Assembly (NCBI GenBank): GCA_031271345.1
Contig: JAISVX010000001.1
Span: forward strand, 327,564-391,563
Direction: 5' to 3'
Source of the DNA: Lactobacillaceae bacterium
GTDB lineage: Bacteria; Pseudomonadota; Alphaproteobacteria; RF32; CAG-239
DNA: 64,000 nucleotides
Position numbers and translations under genes: made by a program. Positions 7,034 through 15,828 of this stretch are shown here, in pieces. Position 1 is the stretch's first letter. Each line of letters begins with the position of its first letter. Below the pieces are notes generated by a model. That model saw nothing but the letters and a program-made list of their open reading frames with translations. It had not been told where the DNA came from and searched no databases.

Positions 7034-9511
7034 ATGACTGCTAGATATAATGGAAAAGGTTCGTGGGAAGAATGGCAAAAAGAATGGGCTATGGAAGACA
7101 GATATAATTTTAGAACAATTGAAAAAAAATGGCAAAAAATTTGGGAAGATGAAAAAACTTACAAAGTTGAAATTGATAATAATAAAGAAAAATTTTATGC
7201 TCTGGTTGAGTTCCCATATCCGTCTGGTCAAGGTCTCCACGTCGGTCATCCGCGTTCTTATACCGCGCTGGACATTGTTTCCCGCAAAAAACGCATGCAG
7301 GGATACAATGTTTTATACCCGATGGGTTTTGACGCGTTTGGGCTTCCGGCAGAAAACTACGCGATAAAAACCGGCATTCATCCGGCTATTTCTACTGCGG
7401 AAAATATCAAGGTTTATACCCGTCAGTTAAAATCTTTGGGTTTCTCTTTTGACTGGGACAGATGTGTTGATACGTCTTCGCCAGAATATTATAAATGGAC
7501 ACAGTGGATGTTTATTAAATTTTTTGAAAAAGGAATGGCGTATAAAGATAAAATCTCTATAAACTGGTGTCCGCACTGCAAAATCGGCTTGGCTAATGAA
7601 GAAGTCATAAACGGCAATCACTGCGAACGCTGCGGCGGCGAAGTCGTTAAAAAAGAAAAAGAGCAGTGGATGATTGCGATTACCAAATATGCCGACAGAC
7701 TTATCGACGATTTGGATACGGTTGATTTTATTGAAAGAGTAAAAGCTCAGCAGATTAACTGGATTGGCCGCTCAGAAGGCGCGGAGCTTGATTTCGGTTT
7801 GGCTTTGAAAAACGGCGATACTGTCGGGGGTAAAAAGCTTACAGTGTTTACAACCCGCCCGGACACGGCGTTCGGAGTTACATATATGGTGCTTGCTCCA
7901 GAACATCCTTATGTTGAAGAGCTGATGGCAAAATTTGAGAATCCTGAAGAAATCAAAGAGTATATAAAAACTTCAAAAAATAAGTCAGATTTGGACAGAA
8001 CAATCAGCGAAGAAAAAACAGGTATCGAACTTAAGGGAATTAAGGCAAAAAATCCTTACAGCAACGAGCTGATTCCAGTGTTTATTTCTGATTATGTTTT
8101 AATGGGATACGGCACGGGCGCTATTATGGCGGTTCCCGCGCATGATCAAAGAGACTATGATTTTGCCAAAGCGTTTAATCTGCCGATTATTCCAGTGCTG
8201 GAAGGCGGAGATATTTCTAAAGAAGCTCATGAAGGCGAAGGCGCTCACATTAACTCTGGTTTCTTGAATGGAATGAACAAAGAAAACGGAATGGCGGCTG
8301 CGATAAAATATGCCAAAGAGCATGGTTTCGGCACTGCAAAAGTAAACTTTAAATTACGCGACTGGGTGTTTTCCCGCCAGCGTTATTGGGGGGAGCCAAT
8401 CCCAATGGTCAACTGCCCTGTTTGCGGCTGGGTTCCGTTAAAAGAGCATGAGCTTCCTCTGACTTTGCCTGAGGTTAAAGATTATCTTCCTTCCGATGAC
8501 GGCGAATCTCCTTTGGCGAAAGCAAAAGATTGGGTTAATACAACATGCCCTAAATGCGGCTGCCCCGCAAAAAGAGAAACGGATACTATGCCGAACTGGG
8601 CAGGCTCTTCATGGTATTTTCTGCGTTATGCGGACCCTCATAATGATGAGGCTTTCGCGTCAAAAGAGGCTTTGGACTATTGGATGAATGTCGATTGGTA
8701 CAACGGCGGTATGGAGCATACTACTCTACACTTGCTATACTCAAGATTTTGGCACAAGTTTTTATATGACTGCGGTTTGGTCAATACTTCGGAGCCTTAT
8801 AAAAAGAGAACTTCTCATGGAATGATTTTAGGTTCTAACGGCGAAAAAATGTCTAAATCCCGCGGCAACGTAATTAATCCCGATGATATTGTCGCAAACT
8901 ACGGCGCTGACAGCTTCCGTTTATATGAAATGTTCATGGGACCGTTTGATCAGGTTGTTGATTGGAACGAAGAAAGCTTAAACGGCGTCTATAGATTTAT
9001 CGGCAGAGTATACGGTCTGTTTAACAAAGTTTATAAAATGGAGCCGACGAGAGATGATTTGCGCGCAATGCACAAATGTATTATCGAGGTTACGGAGCGC
9101 GTTGACAGCATGAAGTTTAACACGGCGGTTTCTTCGTTTATGACTTATGTAAACTATCTAAGCTCATTAAATAAAATTCCCGCGGAGCTTTACGCCGCGT
9201 TGTTAAAATTGATGTCTCCTTTTACTCCGCACTTTGCGGAAGAAATGTGGGCGAGACTTGGTTATAACTCGTCTGTAGTTACCGAGGCTTGGCCGGTCGG
9301 CGACGCAAAATTAGCCGAAGATGATACGGTTACAATCGCTGTTCAGGTAAACGGAAAAATGCGCGGCACTCTTGAAGCGCCAAAAAACGCCTCAAACGAC
9401 GAAGTGGAAAAACTGGCTCTTAGTCTTGATGTCGTGAAAAAACATATTGGCGGCAATACTTTGAAAAAAGTGATTGTGGTTCCTAATAAAATTATTAACA
9501 TTGTAGCATAA
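7034..9511 (+). CDS. leuS: Leucyl-tRNA synthetase
   Basis: This class I synthetase charges tRNA-Leu. It shows the HIGH-type motif as HVGH (about residue 68), a CP1 editing domain with TTRPDTAFG and GTGAIMAVPAHD, zinc-type cysteine pairs (CPHC.., CERCGG), the catalytic KMSKS (about residue 605), and the C-terminal beta-rich domain. I prefer the ATG at 7034, where AGAAGG lies eight bases upstream. The GTG at 6992 has no ribosome site, and the ATG at 7091 matches the usual family start (MEDRYNF) but has weak signals. Start choice is the only doubt. Confidence 0.95.
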   Translation: MTARYNGKGSWEEWQKEWAMEDRYNFRTIEKKWQKIWEDEKTYKVEIDNNKEKFYALVEFPYPSGQGLHVGHPRSYTALDIVSRKKRMQGYNVLYPMGFDAFGLPAENYAIKTGIHPAISTAENIKVYTRQLKSLGFSFDWDRCVDTSSPEYYKWTQWMFIKFFEKGMAYKDKISINWCPHCKIGLANEEVINGNHCERCGGEVVKKEKEQWMIAITKYADRLIDDLDTVDFIERVKAQQINWIGRSEGAELDFGLALKNGDTVGGKKLTVFTTRPDTAFGVTYMVLAPEHPYVEELMAKFENPEEIKEYIKTSKNKSDLDRTISEEKTGIELKGIKAKNPYSNELIPVFISDYVLMGYGTGAIMAVPAHDQRDYDFAKAFNLPIIPVLEGGDISKEAHEGEGAHINSGFLNGMNKENGMAAAIKYAKEHGFGTAKVNFKLRDWVFSRQRYWGEPIPMVNCPVCGWVPLKEHELPLTLPEVKDYLPSDDGESPLAKAKDWVNTTCPKCGCPAKRETDTMPNWAGSSWYFLRYADPHNDEAFASKEALDYWMNVDWYNGGMEHTTLHLLYSRFWHKFLYDCGLVNTSEPYKKRTSHGMILGSNGEKMSKSRGNVINPDDIVANYGADSFRLYEMFMGPFDQVVDWNEESLNGVYRFIGRVYGLFNKVYKMEPTRDDLRAMHKCIIEVTERVDSMKFNTAVSSFMTYVNYLSSLNKIPAELYAALLKLMSPFTPHFAEEMWARLGYNSSVVTEAWPVGDAKLAEDDTVTIAVQVNGKMRGTLEAPKNASNDEVEKLALSLDVVKKHIGGNTLKKVIVVPNKIINIVA

Positions 9512-9553
9512 CTACATGCTGTCATGGGTTTAATAAAGAATGGAAAGATTTAT

Positions 9554-10111
9554 ATGAAAAGTTATTTTAGACTGGATTGCTTCGCCTTGCTCGTAATGAC
9601 AGTGTTTATTTCTGCATGCGGGTTTAAACCGCTTTATGTGGAAAAGAAAACGGAAGGAAAATGGTATTTTGGAAATGAGTTTGATATATCAATAAATTCT
9701 GAGATGGAAAAAGTTAAAGTAGAGCCAATATCAGACAAGTTTGGACAAGAGCTGCGAAATGGGCTGGTCGATATTTTAACGCCTAAAGGGATTCCAGATT
9801 TTCCAGTATATAGGCTTCATATTAATTTAGCCGAGGAAAATGTGCAGAGGCAGGCGTTGCGTAAAGATATTACGGCAACCCGTGAAAGAGTGATGTACAG
9901 GGTGAATTATTACATGACCTCAGGCGGTGAAGAACTGCTTAGGGGAGACAGTATCGCCTATACCAGCTATGATGTTATGGCAAACCCTTACTCGACAACG
10001 ATGGCGCAGAAGAAATCGGAAGCAGATGCGGCAAAGATTATTGCCAATGATATTTCTCTTCGTGTCGGCGCATATTTTCATGCCAAGTTGGCAAAGGATG
10101 AAGATAATTGA
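9554..10111 (+). CDS. lptE: LPS-assembly lipoprotein LptE
   Basis: A lipoprotein signal ends in the lipobox FISAC, followed by GFKPLY, which is the characteristic LptE/RlpB mature start. LptE plugs the LptD outer-membrane barrel and helps insert lipopolysaccharide. The location between leuS and holA is the conserved leuS-lptE-holA arrangement of proteobacteria. I use the ATG at 9554 rather than 9524 because it gives a normal signal peptide and has GGAAAG upstream. Part of the signal peptide is encoded by a sequence resembling a dispersed repeat (9572-9600). Its presence implies an LPS-bearing outer membrane. Confidence 0.85.
   Translation: MKSYFRLDCFALLVMTVFISACGFKPLYVEKKTEGKWYFGNEFDISINSEMEKVKVEPISDKFGQELRNGLVDILTPKGIPDFPVYRLHINLAEENVQRQALRKDITATRERVMYRVNYYMTSGGEELLRGDSIAYTSYDVMANPYSTTMAQKKSEADAAKIIANDISLRVGAYFHAKLAKDEDN
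9572..9600. repeat. Palindromic-repeat-like element inside the lptE signal sequence
   Basis: The complementary strand reads GTCATTACGAGCAAGG followed by CGAAGCAATCC. This closely resembles the dispersed 'GTCATTGCGAG...GAAGCAATCC' elements known from many genomes, including Rickettsia-type palindromic elements. Only one copy was noticed in this window. Confidence 0.5.
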
Positions 10112-11133
10112 TATTTAAACAAACTCAGATAGATAAATTTTTAAAGAATCCTGATACCAGCCTTAAATGCGTTGTCATTTACGGTAGTAATGAGGGTCTT
10201 GTTTCTGAGTATGTTAAAAGTTTTACAAAGGCGGTTTCTCCCGAAATTAATGATCCTTTTCAGGTGGCATATTTATCTTCTGACGATGTGAACTCTGATG
10301 TCGGCGTTTTATTTGCGGAATACGGCAGCCGTTCATTAATGGGCGGAAGAAGGGTTATTGTTATCCGCGACGGAGATAATAATCTTACAAAAAATCTTAA
10401 AAAACTTTTTGAAGAGGTTAAGTCCGATACATTGATAGTTATTTATTCTGACAGCCTCAATAAAAAATCATCTCTCGTTAAACTGGCGGAAGATAATGAT
10501 GATATGGCGGTTATTGCCTGTTATGAAGACAGAGATGAAGATATTTATAAAACCGCGAAAGCAAGTTTTCTGGAAAACAAAATTACTATCAGCGATGACG
10601 CTTTGCAGCTTTTATGTTCGCGCCTCTCAAATGACAGAAAAAGCAATCTGGGCGAGATAGATAAGCTTATGACATATATCGGCGACAGAAAAAATGTTGT
10701 TCTTGAAGACGTTGCCGAAATTATAAGCGATACATCTTCTTCAAGCACTGACGATGTTTGTTTTTATACTGCGGGCGGAGATAATGAAAAATCTCAAAAA
10801 TCTTTCGACAGGCTGCTGAGAGAAAATGTTGAGCCGATTTCGATTATCAGAGCTTTATCGTATCATTTTGAAAAAATATTAAACTGTCACGCAATGATGG
10901 AAAAAGGGCAGAGTTTGGATAATGCGGTATCTGCTTTGGTGCCGATGTTCTTTCGCAAGCCGAGCTTTAAAAATCAGGTAATGTTGTGGAATAGAGATAA
11001 AGCGTTATATGTTTTGGATATTCTTTATAAGGCTGAGAGAAACTGCAAAACGACAAACATGCCGGTTGATGAAATCGTCAGCTATGCGTTAATGCAGATA
11101 GCTTCCGCGGCTAATCGTCTGAAGAAAAATTAA
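10108..11133 (+). CDS. holA: DNA polymerase III delta subunit
   Basis: The 341-residue protein begins MIFKQTQIDKFL and contains VVIYGSNEGLVSEYVK, the degenerate nucleotide-binding region of HolA, followed by helical collar sequence with SIIRALSYHFEKIL. HolA is the clamp-loader subunit that opens the beta clamp. The start is a TTG whose last two bases overlap the lptE TGA stop, with AAGGATGAAG just upstream, so translation is coupled to lptE. The 3' end overlaps the convergent gene at 11111 by 23 bases. Confidence 0.88.
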   Translation: MIFKQTQIDKFLKNPDTSLKCVVIYGSNEGLVSEYVKSFTKAVSPEINDPFQVAYLSSDDVNSDVGVLFAEYGSRSLMGGRRVIVIRDGDNNLTKNLKKLFEEVKSDTLIVIYSDSLNKKSSLVKLAEDNDDMAVIACYEDRDEDIYKTAKASFLENKITISDDALQLLCSRLSNDRKSNLGEIDKLMTYIGDRKNVVLEDVAEIISDTSSSSTDDVCFYTAGGDNEKSQKSFDRLLRENVEPISIIRALSYHFEKILNCHAMMEKGQSLDNAVSALVPMFFRKPSFKNQVMLWNRDKALYVLDILYKAERNCKTTNMPVDEIVSYALMQIASAANRLKKN

Positions 11134-11440
11134 ACCTTAAAGCGTTTAGATTTTTATAATTTAACGGTCCCCAAAAATATAATAAATCATATCCTCTTTC
11201 AAACAGGGAGCGGGCATACATTTTATTATAAAAAAAAGCAAAAACTATTGAAACAAGTCCAAAGCTTAGGATGTATAAAAGAATCATGAGCAGAGCCATG
11301 TCCCAGTCTCTTCGATATAATGGAACAAAAAAGCCAAACAATAGAACCGTCCAGGAAAAACCCAACGGCGCAGTTTTTATATCTCCAGTAGAGATGTTTT
11401 TTAGTTTTAAAATTGTCTTAGCCACTTTCATACTCCGCAT
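11111..11440 (-). CDS. Small membrane protein, DUF2628-like
   Basis: This roughly 109-residue protein has two hydrophobic segments in the middle (SWTVLLFGFFVPLYRRDWDMA and a following 20-residue helix) and an aromatic C-terminal stretch YDLLYFWGPLNY. The layout resembles DUF2628-type inner-membrane proteins of unknown function. Start assignment is uncertain: TTG 11446, ATG 11440 and ATG 11431 are in frame, and none has a well-spaced ribosome site. It is antisense to the last 23 bases of holA. Confidence 0.55.
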   Translation of the reverse strand: MRSMKVAKTILKLKNISTGDIKTAPLGFSWTVLLFGFFVPLYRRDWDMALLMILLYILSFGLVSIVFAFFYNKMYARSLFERGYDLLYFWGPLNYKNLNALRFNFSSDD

Positions 11441-11470
11441 TCTCAAAATATCTTAAGTGGTTATAGAAGA

Positions 11471-11501
11471 AAAAACAAGCCCTAATCTTAGTTAGGGCTT
11501 G
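11471..11501 (-). terminator. Intrinsic terminator after the DUF378 gene
   Basis: A 10-bp stem CAAGCCCTAA / TTAGGGCTTG (11476-11501) is followed on the minus strand by a T-rich run, directly downstream of the gene ending at 11509. Confidence 0.8.
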
Positions 11502-11508
11502 CGAAGTA

Positions 11509-11694
11509 TTATTTTTTTACCAGTCCAAATCTTTCTAAAAGCAGCCAAAGAGCAGAAACACCGACAATGATGTATATTATTCTTGTTATATTTCCGCCTA
11601 AAAGTTCAGTAAGAAGGTCTTTATCAAAAGCGCTGGTAATACCGATATTTAATGCTCCGATTACGCTTACCCACCATGCAATAACGCCAACCAT
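11509..11694 (-). CDS. DUF378 family two-helix membrane protein
   Basis: The 61-residue protein has helix one (IAWWVSVIGALNIGI), the conserved FDKDLL segment, and helix two (IIYIIVGVSALWLLL). This is the complete DUF378 fold, which is widespread in bacteria and has no known function. AGGAG lies seven bases upstream of the ATG. It is monocistronic with its own terminator. Confidence 0.8.
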   Translation of the reverse strand: MVGVIAWWVSVIGALNIGITSAFDKDLLTELLGGNITRIIYIIVGVSALWLLLERFGLVKK

Positions 11695-11764
11695 TTTATT
11701 CTCCTAAAAAAATATTTTGATTTTAGTACATATATTATGTATGTATAATAAATTCGATTTCAAT

Positions 11765-11882
11765 GGTTTCGAAACCGTCTTTTTATCTCAATTGTGCGGT
11801 CGCTTTCGATGCTCGATACTCACGTATTTCAGTATACGCTACGGTTTCTGCGCTTCGGGTCTTACTCCATTTGAGATAAAAA
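11765..11882. repeat. Extragenic inverted-repeat element
   Basis: A 12-bp palindrome GGTTTCGAAACC (11765-11776) is followed by 12-bp arms TTTTTATCTCAA (11780-11791) and TTGAGATAAAAA (11871-11882), which enclose 79 bases of higher GC. It sits between a DUF378 gene and a methyltransferase gene. The composition differs from the flanks and resembles dispersed extragenic palindromic elements. It could also terminate transcription in either direction. No reading frame is credible here. Confidence 0.55.
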
Positions 11883-11913
11883 ATTCAGTTTCAGTTTAAG
11901 TAGAGGTAGCAAA

Positions 11914-12612
11914 ATGTTTAGCGATAGGTTTATGAAGTTTATAGAAATCTGGCAGAAAGAGTTTGTCATGGATAAGACTATTGATGAAAAAATCTGCGTG
12001 GATAAAGACGGAAATCCTATACCCTGGTATACGTTTCCCGCAATTGAATATTTGAACCAATTTGATTATGAAGGTAAAAAGATTTTTGAATTTGGCTGCG
12101 GAAATTCTTCGCGTTTTTGGGCTGCGAGAGCTGATAAAGTTATCAGTGTTGAAGATAATCCCAAATGGCTGGAAAAATGGAAAGAAGAATTTACGGAAAA
12201 TAATGTTGAAATTCTTTATCGCGAAGAAGGACCGGAATATTATAACGCTATTTTGGAAAAAAATGAAAAATATGACATTATTGTCATCGATGGCAAAAAC
12301 AGGGCTGATTGCGCGGAAAACGCAATAAAGTGTCTTGCGGATGGCGGCTTTATAATCGTTGATGACAGCGACAGGATAAATACAAGTCATGAATATGTTG
12401 ATACAATGAATAATTTGAAAAAAGGAGACTTTATTCAAATCGATTTTTATGGTTTCTGCCCAATGACGACTTATGCAAAAACAACTTCTCTTTTCTTAAC
12501 TAGAAATTATAACCCGGTGTCTCTTTATGATGTACAGCCGATAAGCGGAACAGGCAATATTTGGCATATAAAGAGAGGCGAGCGAAAAAAACTTTTTAGA
12601 AGCCTTCGTTAA
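11914..12612 (+). CDS. SAM-dependent class I methyltransferase (substrate unknown)
   Basis: The 232-residue protein has a Rossmann SAM motif IFEFGCGNSSRFW (about residues 57-69), an acidic strand end VISVEDNP (motif II), IIVIDGKNRADC, and a hydrophobic GGFIIVDDSDR strand. The N-terminal KIWYTFPAIEYLNQF-like lead is similar to methyltransferases found near surface-polysaccharide genes, but none are nearby, so the substrate is unknown. A GAGG ribosome site precedes the ATG. The gene converges on the RNA candidate downstream. Confidence 0.7.
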   Translation: MFSDRFMKFIEIWQKEFVMDKTIDEKICVDKDGNPIPWYTFPAIEYLNQFDYEGKKIFEFGCGNSSRFWAARADKVISVEDNPKWLEKWKEEFTENNVEILYREEGPEYYNAILEKNEKYDIIVIDGKNRADCAENAIKCLADGGFIIVDDSDRINTSHEYVDTMNNLKKGDFIQIDFYGFCPMTTYAKTTSLFLTRNYNPVSLYDVQPISGTGNIWHIKRGERKKLFRSLR

Positions 12613-12648
12613 AGGCTTATCATATTTGTAAATTTTCTTTTATCTTTT

Positions 12649-12687
12649 TAAAATCAAAGGAGCTGAAGAGTAAAACTCTCAGCTCCT
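12649..12687 (-). terminator. Terminator hairpin of the RNA candidate
   Basis: The arms AGGAGCTG + AGAG / CTCT + CAGCTCCT (12658-12687) with one bulged base form a long GC-rich stem, followed on the minus strand by TTTGATTTT. It also lies downstream of the plus-strand methyltransferase and may act on both strands. Confidence 0.65.
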
Positions 12688-12987
12688 AAGGTGATTTCAC
12701 AGAATCACTAGCGACTTTTAGGGTACCTCGATGTCATCGCAGGCTTGCTTGCCAACAAGCTGCCAAAATAAAACCTATCTTCTCCTAATCAGTTATTATC
12801 CTGACATTTTACTGGGATAGAACATCGTCTTTTTTTACCGTCGCAATTAAAATACCGCACAGAAATGCACGGTCAGAAATAAAAATATGTGAAAGAACAT
12901 TAGAAGCTTTGGCAGCGGTTTTTTTGCGGAGCGGACGCTCTTGAAAAAACGAGATGTGCCTGAAGTCCTCTAATTACTGCGCCGCTT
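12649..12987 (-). ncRNA. Candidate structured non-coding RNA in a 537-bp gene-free region
   Basis: Bases 12613-13149 hold no credible protein gene. On the minus strand a strong promoter (12994-13022) precedes about 340 bases that can form a series of hairpins. These include ACCGTGCATTTCTGTGCGGT, GCTTGTTGGCAAGC, CGATGACATCG and GTGATT/AATCAC, and the last is a 12-bp terminator stem. I searched by eye for the marks of tmRNA (T-loop and tag), RNase P RNA, SRP RNA and 6S RNA and could not match any convincingly. A divergent 6S or permuted tmRNA is not excluded. The pairing was not computed. Confidence 0.45.
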
Positions 12988-12993
12988 TTAAGT

Positions 12994-13022
12994 TATTTAA
13001 GGTTAATGCGGCAATATGTCAA
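12994..13022 (-). promoter_or_regulatory. Sigma-70-type promoter of the RNA candidate
   Basis: A consensus TTGACA (13022-13017) and TAAATA (12999-12994) are spaced by 17 bp on the minus strand. No open reading frame follows. Confidence 0.6.
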
Positions 13023-13082
13023 AAAGCGCTCTATAATTAATTAAAGAAAGCTCTTGAATGTTCAAAAATTTAAAATAAGAAA

Positions 13083-13117
13083 AAACAAATGATATAGATT
13101 TATGCCAAATCTATATC
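13083..13117 (-). terminator. Terminator of the rpmH-yidC-engB block
   Basis: The 11-bp stem GATATAGATTT / AAATCTATATC (13091-13117) is followed on the minus strand by ATTTGTTTTT, 33 bases after the engB stop. Confidence 0.7.
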
Positions 13118-13149
13118 TAATCGCTTTTTTTGTCAATCAGTTGTTTAAA

Positions 13150-13791
13150 TTATATTAAAGAAACAATCTCGGCTCTAAGCTCGTTTATGCCAATGTTTTT
13201 TGCGGAGCTGGTGATTAAAGGTTTTATGTATGCCGCGGCATGCTTTTTGATTTCTTTTTTCGTATCCTCAATAACTTTTTCCAACTCTTTTGCAGATATT
13301 TTATCTATCTTTGTCAAAACTATCTGATAGTTTACCGCCGCTTTATCCAGCATTTGCATAATTTCGTTATCAATCTTTTTAACGCCGTGTCTGGAATCTA
13401 TCAAAACAAAAACTCTCATAAGGTTTGGGCGACCCTGGAGGTATGTAAAAATAAGTTTCTGCCATTGTTTGACAACTTTGTCCGGGGCTTTTGCAAAACC
13501 ATACCCCGGAAGATCCACAAGATAAACTTTATCATCAAGATTAAAATAGTTTATCTGCTGGGTTCGTCCCGGCGTGTTTGAAGTTTTTGCCAGCCCTTTC
13601 TGATTGGTGACAGCGTTAATTATACTTGATTTTCCTACATTTGAACGACCGGCAAAAGCTATCTCATTTACCGAAGCGTTTGGCAGCTGCTCAAGCTTTG
13701 CAACGCCGAGTATAAAAGAACAGGGACGGGAGAATATTCTTTCCGCCTCGTCTAATTGTTCTGTTGTGAAGTCGTTGATTGTAAACTCCAA
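13150..13791 (-). CDS. engB: Ribosome biogenesis GTPase EngB (YsxC/YihA)
   Basis: The 213-residue circularly simple GTPase has G1 GRSNVGKS, G3 DLPGYG, G4 TKIDK and G5 SSA. EngB acts in large-subunit assembly. The start lies one base after the yidC stop, in the usual alphaproteobacterial order yidC-engB. Length is normal for the family. Confidence 0.95.
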   Translation of the reverse strand: MEFTINDFTTEQLDEAERIFSRPCSFILGVAKLEQLPNASVNEIAFAGRSNVGKSSIINAVTNQKGLAKTSNTPGRTQQINYFNLDDKVYLVDLPGYGFAKAPDKVVKQWQKLIFTYLQGRPNLMRVFVLIDSRHGVKKIDNEIMQMLDKAAVNYQIVLTKIDKISAKELEKVIEDTKKEIKKHAAAYIKPLITSSAKNIGINELRAEIVSLI

Positions 13792-13792
13792 T

Positions 13793-15481
13793 TTAAGAAA
13801 CTCCGTTCTTTTTCATAATAGCGCGCTGTTGGATGATTGATAAAACGTTGCTTAATGTCCAATAAATCACCAATCCTGCGGCAAAGTGTCCAAGCATAAA
13901 CGTAAATATAACCGGCATCATTGCAAATACGCGGGCTTGGTCTTTATTTGCCGGCGAAGGGTTTAATTTTTGCTGGATGAACATTGTCAAGCCCATTATA
14001 ATAGGCCAGATACCGATATTTAAAAGAGCTGGAACCGGGATGTGCAGTAATACAGACAGCGTTAACGGGTCTGGCGCCGACAAGTCTTTTATCCATCCGA
14101 CAAAAGGAGCGTGGCGAATCTCAATCGCAAAGTTTAACACTTTGTATAATGAAAAGAAAACCGGGATTTGTATAAACATCGGCAGACATCCTGACGCCGG
14201 ATTAATTTTTTCTTTTTTATACAAATTCATGGTTTCCATTTGCAGTTTTTGTTTGTCGTCTCCGTATCTGCCTTGAAGCTCTTGAATCTTTGGCTGAAGC
14301 TTCTTCATTCTTGACATGCTTTCGTAAGACTTATTTGCGACAGGAAACATCAGCAGTCTCAATATTGCGGCAAATAATAAAATTGACCAACCCATGTTGC
14401 CGATTAAATCATATAAAAAGTCTAAAACATAGAAAAATGGCTTGGTTAAAAAGTAGTACCATCCAAAATCTACGGCAAGGTCAAATTTTTCGATTTGATA
14501 GTCTTTTGAATAACGGTCGAGAAGTTTAATTTCTTTTGCGCCGGAAAAGAAGTTTACTTTTGAGTTCGTTGTCATGTTTGGAGATAGGCTTTGGGCATCT
14601 CCGATATAATCTGCTTGAAATTTGTTTTCGGCAGTTTGAGTAAACTTTATTTGGTAATCGGTTTTATTATCTAAGACAAAAGCTGTAAACCAATATCTGT
14701 CAGAAAAGCCAGCCCAGCCGCCGGTTGTCTTCAGTTCTCTGGTCTTTTCTAAATCTTTATACTTGAACTCTTCCAAAACTCTGTTAAGAACGCCGATAGC
14801 TCCCTGGTGAACAACCGCATTGTTATCCGCGTCAAAAAACCTGTTTTTATGAATTAAGCCGTAAGGATATAAAACTATAGTTTTGTCCGACTGATTGTTT
14901 ACGCTCTGCTCAATGCCGAACATATAATTATCATCAATAGATATTTTTGTTATAAATGTGAATCCCTGACCGTTTTCCCATCTTAAAACAATCGGCGTTT
15001 GCGGAGTAAGCTCACTTCCTTCAACAACTTCCCAAACGGTTTCTGACGTTGGGAGTTTTATATCCTGGTCTGTCGTGGTCCAGCCAAAATCCGCATAATA
15101 CGCTCTGTGCGTTTTGCCCGGGTATAACAGCTCGACATTAGGGCTTTCAGGAGAAAGAGTTTGTTTATATTTTGAAAGCAGAAGGTCGTCAATTCTCAGG
15201 CCTTTAACTCTAATGCTTCCGGAAACTGCCGAGTTGGAAATTTTAATTCTTTTATCCGCATCTAAAGCGTCTTGAATGCTTATAAATGTTTCGGTATCAA
15301 TTTTTACATCATCAGTTTTTTCCTGCGCTTTTGACTGTCCTTTTTCAATAGCGTTGATAACAGCTGTTTTTTCTGGTTGCGGCTGGTCAGGTTTTTTAGG
15401 CAAAAAGATATTTGACAGGAAAATCACTGCAATTGATAACAAAACTGCAAGATATAGACCTTTAGTATCTTCACTCATCAT
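13793..15481 (-). CDS. yidC: Membrane protein insertase YidC
   Basis: The 562-residue protein has an N-terminal anchor helix (residues 8-26), a long periplasmic P1 beta-domain (about 60-330) and five core helices from about residue 345. The family sequences SGCLPMFIQIPVFFSLY and KLNPSPANKDQ are present, as is the basic cytoplasmic loop MSRMKKLQPKIQEL. YidC inserts and folds inner-membrane proteins with and without SecYEG. The Asp/Gln linker after the first helix is expanded (QPQPEK...). It lies in the rnpA-yidD-yidC-engB block. Confidence 0.95.
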   Translation of the reverse strand: MMSEDTKGLYLAVLLSIAVIFLSNIFLPKKPDQPQPEKTAVINAIEKGQSKAQEKTDDVKIDTETFISIQDALDADKRIKISNSAVSGSIRVKGLRIDDLLLSKYKQTLSPESPNVELLYPGKTHRAYYADFGWTTTDQDIKLPTSETVWEVVEGSELTPQTPIVLRWENGQGFTFITKISIDDNYMFGIEQSVNNQSDKTIVLYPYGLIHKNRFFDADNNAVVHQGAIGVLNRVLEEFKYKDLEKTRELKTTGGWAGFSDRYWFTAFVLDNKTDYQIKFTQTAENKFQADYIGDAQSLSPNMTTNSKVNFFSGAKEIKLLDRYSKDYQIEKFDLAVDFGWYYFLTKPFFYVLDFLYDLIGNMGWSILLFAAILRLLMFPVANKSYESMSRMKKLQPKIQELQGRYGDDKQKLQMETMNLYKKEKINPASGCLPMFIQIPVFFSLYKVLNFAIEIRHAPFVGWIKDLSAPDPLTLSVLLHIPVPALLNIGIWPIIMGLTMFIQQKLNPSPANKDQARVFAMMPVIFTFMLGHFAAGLVIYWTLSNVLSIIQQRAIMKKNGVS

Positions 15482-15552
15482 TTTAATATTCTTTCCTAGA
15501 GTTTTTCAAAGTTGTTTTATGTTTAATCTAAATTTGCTTGATAGGCAAGTAA

Positions 15553-15828
15553 TTATGTGTTTTTATTCGTTTTTTTATCTTCGTTTTTGGGCGGTACAGG
15601 GTCATATCCAGACGTACCCCATGGGTGGCAACGAAGAAGCCTTTTGGTTCCCAGATATATGCCTTTTATTACACCGTGTATTTCAATGGCTTCAATCATA
15701 TACTGCGAGCAAGAGGGTTTATGCCTGCAAACATTGGGCATAATCGGAGATATACAATTCTGATAGAATTTTATCGGAAGGATGAAAAGTCTTTTTATAA
15801 AACTAATTTTGTTGGTTTGCGCTGCCAT
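15553..15828 (-). CDS. yidD: Membrane protein insertion efficiency factor YidD
   Basis: The 91-residue protein has the family hallmark [19 protein letters not shown] and [13 protein letters not shown]. YidD is a small amphipathic inner-membrane-associated protein that helps YidC. Its start lies within the last 26 bases of rnpA, a conserved overlap, and yidC follows 71 bases later. Confidence 0.93.
   Translation of the reverse strand: MAAQTNKISFIKRLFILPIKFYQNCISPIMPNVCRHKPSCSQYMIEAIEIHGVIKGIYLGTKRLLRCHPWGTSGYDPVPPKNEDKKTNKNT

Noticed and set aside
11896..12438. A 180-codon minus-strand frame across the methyltransferase gene
   Set aside because: The plus-strand gene has the SAM motif and a ribosome site. 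The minus-strand peptide is a low-quality Phe/Ile-rich shadow.
12613..13149. tmRNA, RNase P RNA, SRP RNA or 6S RNA in the gene-free stretch
   Set aside because: No T-loop or tag frame, no GAGGAAAGTCC core, no GGAAGGAAGCA-type SRP loop and no clear 6S bubble were found. The region is kept only as an unassigned RNA candidate.
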